Source of the DNA: Channa striata
Lineage: Eukaryota > Chordata > Actinopteri > Anabantiformes > Channidae
Direction: 5' to 3'
DNA length: 64,000 nt
NCBI GenBank assembly: GCA_033026295.1
Contig: CM065181.1
Coordinates: forward strand, 9,023,001 to 9,087,000
The notes under the pieces were generated by a model, which worked only from the letters and a program-made list of their open reading frames with translations, was not told where the DNA came from and did not search any database. Below are positions 46,901-58,395 of the stretch, piece by piece (the first letter of the stretch is position 1; every line of letters starts with the position of its first letter). The position numbers were made by a program, and so were the translations under genes.

Positions 46901-49900
46901 GGATACTGAAATTTTAAAGACATTGTGCCTGTGGAATCCTATGAAAACAAGCTTGTTTGTAGAGATTCTTTGAGCATTGAATACGTAAACAGTCTTGACC
47001 CCACATTTACCTTGTTAATCATGAGGTTTATAGTTTTGGGGAGGCCTGCAGCAAGCCAAACAGCAGGAGCGCTCTGTCAAATCACCCATTAAAACACTAA
47101 GCACAGGCTCTGGGCTCTTCTCCGGACGCGCTCTCTATCTGGTACAAGCATCTCGTCGGCTCCCTTTCCCATGGTGTAACTTACCTCCCCAAACCTATCT
47201 TGCCTTTGAACACACTAATACACACCATAGGCATATCATAGGCACCTTAGCAATTCTTCAAGTGCCAAGCTTAATATTCTTGCTCAATGAATGTGCAGTT
47301 AAAAGTCTAAACAAGTGCTATACACATAAGCGAAAATTTTTTTTTTAAACAATGACCTCAGAGAGCGAGAACTAAACAGGCCTCCCAGGCTTTTTGTTAG
47401 GCCCAAATTGTACCAGACACTGGTTGATGGCCTTGGTAATAATCTAGCATTTACAGCGTGCATTACACCACTTTTGGTTAAGGACTCAAAAATGTTTGAA
47501 TGCAGAATGTTGTTCTTATTGAAGCATCAAGCACTTGAGAATCAAGACATGCCCAAAGCTTGTGGTGCTATGTGACTGGACAAACCCTCCTCTGAGACAG
47601 AGTTAGTGGACAGTTAGTTGCTCCAAAGTTGTGGGTCCATACTTTTTTGTTCTATTCATGTTCATTCAATATTATGAGGGCACTACATGTCACACACAAA
47701 ACACAGAACTTCTAAAATGTCAGCTTTCCATATACAGATAACATTGGCAATCAGTAGCCGTTCGGCAGCAGGACAACTGAGCGTTTCACCTTCAGTGAAG
47801 GTTGGGGGATGGGGGGAGTTTGACTCAGAATGCCAGAGGGTTGGGAAATGGAGGAGCAGAGAGAAGGGGAAACCCAGACACCCCAGTCCCCCAGGAGAGG
47901 ACCAGTATGGGTGTGACGGTCAGGGGATGCAGACATAATGAGGATACATCACTGCAGCAATGAGGTTCTCAATCACAGGCGCACCCACACTCCAACTGGC
48001 AGGCATACGCAAGCAGACACACCCCTACTGAGCATTTACATCACAAGTGGATATCACACTGCCAGCAGAATGTTGGTTAGATCACGGCAATGGACCTTAA
48101 ATAAACCTTCTTTTCAGCACAGTCCCACTGTAAAAGACAAAACGCTGCATTTTGAGTGATGCAAGACCGTTGAGGCTATGGGAACAGACCCTTTGGTCTG
48201 GAGTTAGTTTGATTCTGTGGGAAAGAAGGGGCACAACTTTTCCTGTCGCCTTCAGCCACCATCGTTGCGGAGCAGCCAGTGCGCAGTAAAATAAAATGAG
48301 GTGTGGATAGAATTGGCTTGATCTGCAAAGCCATTGGCTGCCGAGAGGCTTGTAAAATAATAAGACTCTGTCATAAAACAAAGTGCTTATTAAATCATTT
48401 TAAACAATATCACACAATGCGATGTGCTCAGTAAGCAGCTCCACAAAACAAAAACGATGTCATGGGGAAAGCAGCTTAACAATCAGTTGAAATTTAACAA
48501 GTGGATCATCATTACAACACTGAGTAAGAGTTCTGGGACACTCAGCTCCTACCAGCACTATCAATAAAGTGACACTTGGCCATTATGTGACCATTACTTG
48601 GACTTTAAGTGACAATTGTACATCAGAAGAACAGAGCCCAGCCTCTTCTGTATGTCTAAACTAAGCTGGGGGTGTTTTCTTTTCCTTATGTGTTGGTGGA
48701 TTCAGCTTCACGTGCTGACACACACAAAAAGTGCATATGTGTTTACATTTTAAGCCTGAAAAATTTACCCTTTGTCCAGACTGCTGGCTAAGTGCACACA
48801 CACACACACACCCTAATGTATTGCAGTAATTCTTTCACACTCGCAGGCTGGTGAACTAACTCTCTGCAGTGGGCTTTGCCTCCCTGACCAGAGGTTTCAT
48901 GTGCATTTGTGCATCAAGACTAATGATGAGGAGTTACAAAATTCAAGAAGGGATAAAACACCATATTTATGAAATAAAAAGGATTATTGTTGTCATCTGT
49001 TTCTTTAAATATCAATTATTGTCTAGCTTTAAAAAAACTACACTGTCGTTGCACACTTCCGATTCAATTGCTTTTGTTTGAACTCATCTCACTCTCTTTC
49101 CTCAGTCGTCAGATTACCCAGCTTACACCTACTAAATGCCAGTAACCAAACATTTCTACAACATAAGTGGATTTAAAATTTAGCCATACACCAATTTCGC
49201 CCCTGATAGAAAGGAGAGGATAAATGGTAAATAGCCACTTATCCAAAGTGCTTTTCAGTGTTGCTTGTCATTCACACACGTACTGATGGCAGTGGCTGCC
49301 ATGCAGGGTGCTCACCTGACCACCCGACTTAACTTGGTGTCTTCCCCAAGGACTCTTTGACAAGAAGCTGGGGGACCAGGTATTGAACCACTGACCCTGT
49401 GGGGCATGGATGACAGTCTTGCATGTGACACTACATCTGAATAATTTTTGAATGTTTGGTTGAGGTGCACCTATTGTTCCAGACCTATGGAACTATGGAT
49501 TATTCCACACCAGGTGGTTGTTTCCCAGCTTCCCCACATGTTGGAAAATTGCAGTGATTTGCAATATCTTAACTGCATTAACCACTTTTACAAGTGTAAA
49601 ATAAAAAAAAAAACATTCTTCACAGACACATCATCAACCAGAAACACTCCATCCCACACAGTGAATCAAAATACAAAAAAATGCAAAGCTTCACATTAAG
49701 TTAAAAACAGAACTATTTTGAAATGATGCTCTCAAAATAAGAAATCTGATCCTTTTACTTTTTACAATCAAAAGATACTATATATATATCAAAAGCTAAA
49801 ACTGCCCCAAGTCCAAGAACAATTAATGGTGAAGAGGACGAAAATTGGCAGAAATCAACTGTGCGATCCATACAAGCTCTTCCCCAAGAGACTATAGTTC

Positions 49901-51600
49901 ACAAACCATCAGCCTAACAGCTGTTTTACGGGTGTGTTGTTGGGGGGGGGGTAACTTTACACAAGCCTAAGTTTAATTTCAACCACTTAGCAGTTTTTAT
50001 TTTTAATTTTTCATTAGAAGATTTTGCAAAGGAACCTTTTCCTTTGGAGCCAATTTAAATTAGAAATGACATTGCACTAAATATTATCTGTTTTAATGGA
50101 TAGTGTCCTATTGAACACAGATATGTTAATTATGTAATTAACAATGGAATGTTTAACTCAAAGCTCAATGATTCAAATGATCCTTCATTTATTTACTCCT
50201 TAAATGTTCACAAAATGACCATGGGGTTGTTCAAAGCATTTCATATATTCTTCTCCAACCACAGACCCTGGCCCTGAAGTACTTGTAGTATTAATTGAAG
50301 TGTATCAAAATAATAGCAATAGTTAGTTTCACACATTTAGTTAAAATCGAACAATACAAGTTTCAGGCCAATATATTTAGCTTGAGGACAAAACCATTGT
50401 TGCCATCCATAAACACGTGGAAAATTATGTAGCTATATTCAGTTCATGGACACTAGAGACTATAAAATTCGATTGATAACTCGTAGCCAACTAAGTGAAT
50501 CACTAAACCCAGACTATTGTTGGACCATGCACACGGAATTAATATTGGGAAGGTCTCCAACGTGAGTTTAACTGAAACTTACGTCCAACTTACAGCTTTG
50601 TGTTAGTGTTTGGAGGTTGGCATGTATTTGGCTTTAAGAAGTGAACATGTAAAGTCGGACGCACCTCTTCCGTATTATTGGAAAAGGGCGTTAAAGGTTT
50701 ACACACCTGTTTAAAGGCACCGGGATCAGACTATATTGATGACGAGGGGGGGTGTGGGGCAGAGACGCAATTCATTTGTGATATTATATTGGCTGATTTG
50801 ACTCACTGCATCGCTTAAATTACTTATTACATTTATATATGTAAGATATTGTAAAGTATATGTTTTATTGGAAATATCAATTCTTACATCGTCTTCAGTT
50901 TCATTGTGGTACTGTCCAACGTCTTGCCTGCTGCTGGGATCCCGCTGAAAGTTTTCATGCTCTGGCGAGTTTGTTTCTTTATCACTTGATGCGAAAAATG
51001 CAACAGTTTATGACTTTTACTTCTTATTACATATAGTTGCAGCTGCCAAGTCAACTGTCACCAGACAATATATGCATGTGTAAGCATACATTTCTTTTTA
51101 AATGATTGTTCTTGTATGTCCACTGCCTTTGTCAGTAGAACGAAGGGAGATAAAAAAAGACGTAAAAGACATCATGGCTGATCTGACAATCAACAAACTT
51201 GGCGTTTGTCAGATGTTGAGTATATGGACCTAAACAAACAAATTGAGATGGAGTGTTTCCATTTATTTTAGTTTAAATAAGGGGACACGCATAGTGGGTG
51301 TATAATGATTTGGTGTAGTTCACTAACTGTAGGATTTAAACCCATTGTACTGAAATTAAATATACATTTGAAATGAAGCGCGCGTCTCCTCGGCATAACG
51401 TTTGACGTGGGGTACAAACCCCCCTACAGCAAAAGTCCAAATTATCTGGCGTTGTCGCATATGTCTCAAACTAGAAATTTCAAAAGTGAAAGCGTAATGT
51501 CAGACTTCTTTCGGTCCCTGTCTTCTTCTGAATTGAAGGATTGCATTGTTACAAAGATCACCGTTGCAAAAAAAAAAAAAAAAAGTACATTTAAGTAAAT
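46901..51600. other. hibadh-evx1 intergenic region, middle part
   Basis: No gene was seen. It contains one degenerate fish repeat (49220-49410) and a 17-nt A run (51568-51584). A complex-looking patch lies at about 46980-47200. The rest is AT-rich and unremarkable. Confidence 0.55.
49220..49410. repeat. Degenerate copy of a widespread teleost interspersed repeat
   Basis: Contains the diagnostic order of phrases of a common fish repeat: ggtaaatagccacttatcca, aaagtgcttttcagtg, tgtcattcacacac, gatggcagtggctgccatgc, cccaaggactctttgacaag and tattgaaccactgaccctg. It is internally shortened. The superfamily was not assigned. Confidence 0.7.
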
Positions 51601-51639
51601 CAATCCGCAAAAGGAATTGGAGCATGAATGCGCACAGAA

Positions 51640-53600
51640 ACCCATTGGCCTAAACTTGTTTTGAATTAAAACGGAGAATTGAAGATTATGCTGTTAATAT
51701 CCCGAATCTCCCTGCTCTTTTTAATGCTCTTGCATGTCACATAAGCACGCGGCAGCCGGTCCATTTTCCTGCAGCACATAGCCGTCTCCGGTGCACCGTA
51801 AATAATGTTGATAAAGACGCAGCCGAAAACGACTTTCACGCGTCCCCCGATTGATTTAACGTGACCTCCTTTTTCCAAATGATATTGGAAGTCTATTTAA
51901 ACAGATGAAGGCTTAAATTGTCTTGCTTGTATGCGCATTAATCTCCCATTCATCATCATTACTGTGTGATTGGTCCGTCCACGCCTCCGCCAGCCCCTTG
52001 CGTTGCGACAAGGGCCAGTAAATTAGGATGTAATCCAATTTTAACAGCAGTAGCAGCAGCCACAGATCCATTTGGTGTTGTCTCTTTTTTTTTCTTTTTG
52101 AATTTGCTGTCAGTGGACAGCTGCACTGCACCGCCCCTATCAAAACGCTTTGTGCTAGATGTGGGAGCTGGGGAGCCCTGAGCCAATTCTCACTAATAGG
52201 ATCTTATAAGCCTGATGTAATTGCTGTTATGTGCGCAATCTATGAACCCATCATATCTTGAAGCTCAGTCATACACAATCTTCCAGCGATTAAATGGCAT
52301 GTTGATGCCGGATGAGGCCGCTGAGGATAACGCCATATAGTTGATGCAGTGGATAGAGGCGATCCATATGCCTGGGTGGGTGAACGCGGTTGTAATTTGC
52401 CTCACTTTAATGTGTCATTTTGGCACAGTGTGACGCGGGCTGAGAAGATGATCGTGTAGTGCTGCAGCTCCTGTGCAACCAAATGAAAATCAGTTCCAAG
52501 CTTTCCAGCCTGTTAAAAGTAACTCGCTATGAAACCAGAATTTGGGAGCGACTACGCCTCTTGAATATGCAGCTCCATTCATCTTTATTTTATAGCGCGA
52601 TTTTATTACGCACAAACCAAAACCATTTTCCTGCATGACCCCTGTCCCTACCAGGCTTAAAGACACCGGCTGATAGTTTACATAAATCTGCCTTGTGGTT
52701 TCGCCCCGAACCGGGCGGCTTAAACGGTGTATTATTCCAAACATATGCATTTTAATCAGCTTGGTCACACTTACAAGAACTCCAGTTAATAAGGCCATCA
52801 ATCAAACGCTTGTAAGGGAGGAAAGAGGGAGAGGAGGCGCTCATTGGTGCGGAGTGTGGGTGCAGTACTGACTGATTAGGATGAACCTTTTACCTTAGAA
52901 ACCACCCGAAGGGAATGAAAATCTACCAACTATGAAACAATTTTGTTGTCTGGTTTTCCAATGCGGGCACGGAATTTGTGTTTAACTTGGTAAGATTAAT
53001 GCGTTTTGCAATAATTCGTTAGTATGCAGGTTGGGGGGTGTATTTCATACAAAGTATTAGTAGTTTTGGAGATGTAGACGATCCAGCTGCAATTAACTGG
53101 CCAATATTTTTATATTTTGCCAGTTGGACTTTAGGGTCCATGCTAAATGTTCGACATTACTCCGCACATGACTGCAATAACTTCTGACCCATCTCATCCA
53201 GCGACGTAAAGCCCATTTTAAGAATTTGATTTGTGTGCGTCTCTCTATGGGCCACAGCACTTCGCCAATCCTATTATGCTCAGAAAACTATTTTAATTTG
53301 CGCGGCCCCAGTCAAATGCAGCCAATTAAGATCCCGTTGATTGGTGGCGGGCCTCTCTGAAGGATCGATCTCTTTGCATTTCCAGTTTCTTCAGACAAAC
53401 TAATTCCGTCGTGTCTATTAAGTGGTCGGGGAGAAAATATGAGTGGCGTTAACGGAGCCCGGGGACCACTTAACTGTCACGGTCAATCTAGCGGTCCCAT
53501 CAGGAGATATGAGTGCACGCTCTGGTGTTTTGACACCGACCACTTGAGAACAAAATTAGTGTTATTATTGCAGAGATGTGGGGGTGTTAAACCAATTGTC
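51640..53600. promoter_or_regulatory. Candidate evx1 / HoxA regulatory block downstream of evx1
   Basis: About 2 kb of complex sequence with repeated CpGs, no microsatellite and few long A/T runs. It includes an NK2-type motif cluster (53418-53546). It starts 1.2 kb beyond the evx1 stop on its 3' side. Open frames here are short and not gene-like. Conservation was not tested. Confidence 0.35.
53418..53546. promoter_or_regulatory. NK2-type homeodomain motif cluster with inverted repeat
   Basis: TTAAGTGGTC at 53418-53427 is matched by its exact reverse complement GACCACTTAA at 53464-53473. A third related word, GACCACTTGA, is at 53538-53547. Each contains the NKX2 core (AAGTGG / CCACTT). ATATGAGTG also occurs twice in the same segment. 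Confidence 0.35.
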
Positions 53601-53840
53601 AGTGTAGTAAAGCCTTAAAAGCCCACTTGTGCTAAACGAAAATAAAATGACCTGAAGGGAACAGAACTTCTTTAAATCATATTTTATTTTGATTTCTTCC
53701 ATTAAAGTACATTTAGATATCATGAATCTTCAATTCGGCGTCTTGGCTATTTAAATAAATCATATCAGAGATTCGATAGGACAAACACGGCATCGCGCCA
53801 TTGATTCTTTGACAATGTTTATTGCAAATGAGACATTAAG

Positions 53841-53880
53841 AACAACAACAACAAAAAATAAAAATAAAAATAAAAATTAT
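53841..53880. repeat. ACA / AAAAT simple repeats
   Basis: AACAACAACAACA followed by three AAAAT units, downstream of evx1. Confidence 0.85.
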
Positions 53881-54641
53881 CATCTGTCACTAGATGGTCC
53901 ACTTTCTCCACGAAATGTCACCATACTGGTGCGCTGATGCAGCATTGCAAAGAGAAAAATATTGTTTAAAGAGCGTCTATGGGCATAATTTAATATCACA
54001 TTTCCTTCAGAGCCGAATCTCCAATTGTTGACAGAAAACAGAAGGAGTCGATGTTTGATGGAGTTAGAAATGTTCAGCATAATGTTTTCCATTGTGATTG
54101 TCCTCTCTCTGTCTCTCTCCATCCTCTTCTGGGTCCTTCCTCGTCTCATCCCCCCTCGTCAAACCGTGCAGGCTGTAGTAATCCGTTCCCCTGGCGCCTT
54201 GTTACCTTTTGTCAGCAACGATCCCTTCCTGGTATTATCATTAATTCAACACCCAAAATTCACCGGGTCGCACATATACATCACACAGTAATTTCACTAG
54301 CATCTGCACATTTAGGCCCAGGCCGACGTGCAGGGCCCAGTGTGGAGAGCCGGTTATAATGAGACGGCCGAAGTCTGTTAACAAATCCCCTTGTTAAAAA
54401 GAGAGATGGAAAGCATCATTCTCGCGTAACTAACGCTACATGTAGGTCGATTTGGACGCGTAAAGAGACGATAAGTAATGATAAAAACCTTAATGCCATC
54501 CATCACGGAGATTTAAACGTTTGCCTGGATTCCTCTCTCACACACACATCAAACTAATTTTAAAAAAATCAAATCTGGTTTCGTGTCCGTGCCTTCATAT
54601 TTCAACACATTGTCCCGGACCTGCAATGGCAGATGCAGATA

Positions 54642-54833
54642 TTTATTTATTTATTCGTTTTCAGTAATGGGATATCCGCTGTGCGTCAAGTAGCTGAAGA
54701 TGGCTAATTATCTTGCTCCATATTTAAGCTGGCTTTCCGCTCATATTGTTTCGGTCCTGGTCATATAAGTATATGTTAGATTAAAAAGCTTGTGGTAACG
54801 GCTTATGGAGAAAAATATTTGTGAGATTTCGTT
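54642..54833 (-). terminator. evx1: evx1 3' UTR with candidate polyadenylation signal
   Basis: The first AATAAA-type signal on the minus strand after the stop lies at 54642-54647, about 190 nt downstream, in an A/T tetramer run. Another candidate, in better context, is at 53818-53823, giving a 3' UTR of about 1 kb. The sequence does not show which one is used. Confidence 0.4.
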
Positions 54834-55361
54834 TTATCTGGTGAGAGGCACTTCTTCCCTCTGGTCTAATGTCACAGATGATGATTTGCTGAGCACTGAA
54901 GGTGTAAAAGTGACAAAAGCGTCAGTCCTGCTAGTTGGGGAGCAAGCGAAGTCCGAGCCGGTAGGCCTGGTTGAGATGCCGTTGGATTGACTGGAGTGAC
55001 AAGCCAGGCATGAGCAGGGACTTCCTCCGGGACCGAGCCCGTGAGTGGGACCCGGGTACAGTGAAGGGTGCCTGAATGCGCACAGGAGCTCCGGCCTCTG
55101 GTAGGGATGAGACAGCATCCGGAAACTGTCGAGGGAGCGCAGGGGGTTCGAAAAAGGGGTGGCTGCTGGAGCCGAGCCAGCCCCGACACCTAGGTGGGAG
55201 TAGTAAGGAAGCGGCAGGTGGGATGGGAAGGGGTAGGGAAGGTTTCCCGTGGCCGCCGCGTGGCTCATCATGTATGTGTAGAAGGCCGGGTCGGCGGGGT
55301 GAGGCCACGTCATGGCCAGACGCTGGCGTTTGTCTTTCATCCTGCGGTTCTGAAACCACAC
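54834..55361 (-). CDS. evx1: evx1 coding exon 3 (recognition helix and C-terminus)
   Basis: Residues 201-375, stop TAA at 54834-54836. It starts VWFQNRRMKDKRQRLAMTWP. Next come FYTYMMSHAAATGNLPYPFP, ELLCAFRHPSLYPGP and CSCLACHS, then the conserved end. Acceptor CTCCAG. Confidence 0.98.
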   Translation of the reverse strand: MWFQNRRMKDKRQRLAMTWPHPADPAFYTYMMSHAAATGNLPYPFPSHLPLPYYSHLGVGAGSAPAATPFSNPLRSLDSFRMLSHPYQRPELLCAFRHPSLYPGPTHGLGPGGSPCSCLACHSSQSNGISTRPTGSDFACSPTSRTDAFVTFTPSVLSKSSSVTLDQREEVPLTR

Positions 55362-57165
55362 CTGGAGCAGAGACACGTCGGGTCAAACATTAACCACAAA
55401 TCTACATTTATCCATCTACGACCACAATAACAAAAGCAAACATGCAGCTCACAGCTTCTGTTTTACGCGCGGATTTGGGAATCCAGCGAGTTTTCTTATT
55501 TATTTATTATTATTTTTTCTGGCGAATATTTGTTAAACATGCACTTGTTATTGTACCAGTGGGGTAAAAAAATAGAAAAATGAATTTTATATATATTTAT
55601 ATACCGGCCTGTGCTCTAAGTTTGCAAGTTCTCGGCTCCAGTCAACATTTTGTTTGCTATTCTTGATCTTTGGCTGAGTTATGTGCTGATTTAAAAAAAA
55701 ACTATTTTTGTGTTAAACAAAGTCGTTTTCAGTTCTCTGCGCCTGAGAGCTTTATAAATACAACCGCACAAAATGTGACTGTGTGTTTCTGACACTGAGG
55801 CCCGATTCTGTCGCTTATCCTTTGGGACAATGTGATTTTTTTTACCTTGATGGTGGTTTCAGGTAGATTTAAGGCCGCCGCCAATTCGCATCTCCTCGGC
55901 CTGGACACATAATTCTCCCGGTAAAATTCCTTCTCCAGCCGTGCGATCTGCTCCCGCGTAAACGCTGTCCGGTACCTGCGAATCTGGTCCGCTGAGTAGG
56001 ACAGAGAGCCTTGACCCGGCATATTTTTACCCGGGTCAGCACCAGTGTCACTCGGGTGACCCGGAGAATCTCCATTTCGACCTGAATCAGTGCACAATAA
56101 TTGTTTTTTAGCACGCGGCTTAAAATGTTCACCAGGGTGGTACAAAATCACAATGACTCTGTTTCATGTCTGGTTCGTTTAGATTTTATATTCCCAAGTG
56201 TTTGGATTTGAAAACTAGGGTAAGTTTGTTATTTCAGAAGTTCACTGTGCATCTTTCTGTTGGCTTTAGGGGCCTTCCTTAAAACGAATGTCTGCTAATT
56301 TGGTTTTCCACAGTGCATTACCATCATTTTAGTCGATTTTGCTTAATGAGTTTATCTTTTTGTCATCGCTTTGATTTTTCTGAGGCAACTACAAATAAGC
56401 CATATTTCGCAATGCATTCTTATTTATATTAATTGTCACAGAACATTCATTATGGGATGCAAAGGATGCAGTAGCGTATGGGCAGATTTGCTGTAGGAGC
56501 AACTCATCGTCCAACTCAGTGCAAAATAGCTGTTAGATTGTGGGTGTCACCTCAGCATGTTTGCAGCCACACAGATTACTTGTCAGAACAGCTGTGCAGC
56601 ACTGATTGCAGTTATAGCGTTTAGCTGGGGATGAACAGCACACTTTCAAATTTTAGACTCCCTTGCACGTATTCATAAACATGTATTCATCTGGCTGCAT
56701 GTGACACTTGAATTCAGTCATTATTCAATACCATTAACACCAACATGCAATCTGAAAAAACCTGCGATGGCATGCAGCCCCCAAACATGGTCTACACCTA
56801 CCTTTCACTGTTGGGTAGTCCAGGCTTTCAGGCGTACAGCTGACATCAATTTCCTCGTAGAAGTCAGATTCGGTGTCTGAGCTGCTGCCGTCTTTGTGGG
56901 GGAAATCAGTGCGGTGTCTCTCTCCGGAGGAGGACGTGCCAACCGGCCTCGTATCTGCGCACATACTCCTTCGTGCGCTTTCCTCCACATCCATTTCGGT
57001 TCTGTCCCGTGAGTAGGGCGCAGCGCCGGGGCTCAAACAGCTCTTATGGCCCGGCTTCCCCTTCGGTTCTCGAACGGGGCTCCCGATAGCTTCCGACAAA
57101 TTAGCGCCGCTCTTGCCAATCGGACCTGCCTCCGCCAGCATCACCATCTCCTCTCTGCTTTCCAT
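54834..57165 (-). CDS. evx1: evx1: even-skipped homeobox 1 transcription factor (3 coding exons, 375 aa)
   Basis: Nuclear homeodomain factor of the even-skipped class. It is known in vertebrates for posterior/gastrula patterning, V0 spinal interneuron identity and fin/limb expression. Coding exons on the minus strand: 57165-56802, 56081-55846, 55361-54834. The protein has an N-terminal domain with the EVX1 motif SSSDTESDFYEEIDVSCTP (94-112) and a homeodomain at 155-214 with recognition-helix residues VWFQNRRMKDKRQR. The Pro/His/Tyr-rich C-terminal half ends in LDQREEVPLTR, as in human EVX1. The intron between homeodomain residues 46 and 47 is the known position for this class. Human EVX1 has 407 residues; the fish form lacks Ala/Gly-rich runs. 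The position next to hibadh and tax1bp1 places it on the HoxA side, so it is EVX1 and not EVX2. Confidence 0.98.
55846..56081 (-). CDS. evx1: evx1 coding exon 2 (homeodomain helices 1-2)
   Basis: Completes Gly122 and encodes 123-200. RRYRTAFTREQIARLEKEFY and RENYVSRPRRCELAAALNLP are identical to human EVX1. The exon ends at homeodomain residue 46 (ETTIK). Acceptor GATTCAG, donor GTAAAA. Confidence 0.98.
56802..57165 (-). CDS. evx1: evx1 coding exon 1
   Basis: The ATG at 57163-57165 gives MESREEMVMLAE, matching human MESRKDMVVF. The frame is open further upstream but without an ATG before this one (a GTG at 57172-57174 is not a credible start). Residues 1-121 plus one base of Gly122. NLSEAIGSP and the acidic SSSDTESDFYEEIDVS block are conserved. 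Donor GTAGGT. Confidence 0.97.
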
Positions 57166-57480
57166 CACAAGCACGACTTCGAATCCTCGACTTCACGGGG
57201 GAGTGCAAGCCGTCAAAAACCCAGGCGATTGTTTTTTTTTTTTTTTTTTTTTGAGGTCGCAGGGGTGTGTGTCTGGTGGTGGAGGTGTGTGTGTGTAGGG
57301 GGGGGGGTGAGTCCTTAGGAGAAAAAGAGGTTTCTGAAAAAGAGGGGATGCAATCCGGTCTGACCCTGAGAGACGAGCGCTCAAGAGTGCGAAGAGGGAG
57401 CTCTGGGAGGGATCACCATTTACCCTGTCTCTCTCTCTTTCTCCAGAGCTGTCATTCTTAATAGGCCAGTCGTCATTACG
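57166..57480 (-). promoter_or_regulatory. evx1: evx1 5' UTR and candidate core promoter
   Basis: On the minus strand a TATA-like CCTATTAAG lies at 57457-57465, about 290 nt before the ATG. A GAGA-rich stretch follows at the expected start-site distance. The leader then crosses a C-rich/CA-rich tract (57260-57310) and a 21-nt A run (T on the plus strand, 57232-57252). The assignment is by position and motif only. Confidence 0.45.
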
Positions 57481-58300
57481 GTCCCCCCCTGATGACGACA
57501 CACATTGATCAGATATGTGGGTAAACAGAAGCAGCAATGGCAGCTTCGAGATGGAAGTGGGGGGTGTCACAGGGCACTGGCATATCTGCAGTGATCAGTT
57601 TACTGAATAATTCACTATAAATTCAAATTTCAACGAAATTTACGCAAAAACAAGTCGCCAATAAAACTCTAAAGTCGATTTTTCAACTAAATAAATTTGT
57701 AATGTAGATAATAATAACACAAATAATGAAAACAATTAATCGAGAGTGATCATCCAGATTTAGTTTTTCTTTTCTAAGCCCGCATTCCTCTCATCTGTCA
57801 TACTTGTTCGGTTTTCACCTTAAGTGGAGTCAAGTACAGTCCTCAAGGGTCAAGCCTTGCGGTCAGTGTTTGGCGGAGGTTACATACAGGACAGTCTCAA
57901 TATATTGTTAATGCCCCAGCTAGTTTACAAAACCAGTTATCGTCATTATATGTTAACATATGAAGATATGCATTTTGAATTGGCAGAAATTGTCTCACAG
58001 TCTCAACATTTCAACCGTAGCATGGATGTTCAACCGTAACAATGCTTCAGCAAAGATGGTTTAGGGTCGTTTAGGGTGGTGATCTTTTTTTAAGCTCTTT
58101 TAATCTAGTCCAGTAAAAAGTCACTAAACAATGATCAAGAAATACCTACCTTTTTAAAACAACGTCCTGTCCCTTAAGAGATGTCTTCCCTACATGGCCT
58201 GATTTGGTTTAACATGAGCAAATTCGGATTCATTATATGCTTGATGTTTAACTGGGGTTGATGCGCTGCGCAGAATGAACATTAAATGTTTTGTGTGGTT

Positions 58301-58395
58301 TATTAGATTAGATTCAACTTTATTGTCATAGTGCAGCCTTCAGGTACAAACAAATGAAATTCAGTAAATATCTAACCAGACGTGCTAACAGTCAC
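58301..58395. repeat. Short fish interspersed repeat fragment (AACTTTATTGTCAT type)
   Basis: GATTCAACTTTATTGTCATA, then CAGGTACAAACAAATGAAAT, then TATCTAACCAGACGTGCTAA reproduces the order of a frequently seen fish repeat tail. It lies in the evx1-hoxa13 spacer. Confidence 0.6.

Noticed and set aside
55076..55393. 105-residue plus-strand open frame opposite evx1 exon 3
   Set aside because: Shadow of the GC-rich evx1 coding exon on the other strand.
57193..57570. 125-residue minus-strand open frame upstream of evx1
   Set aside because: It spans the inferred promoter and leader, includes a poly-Lys run from the A homopolymer, and resembles no protein.
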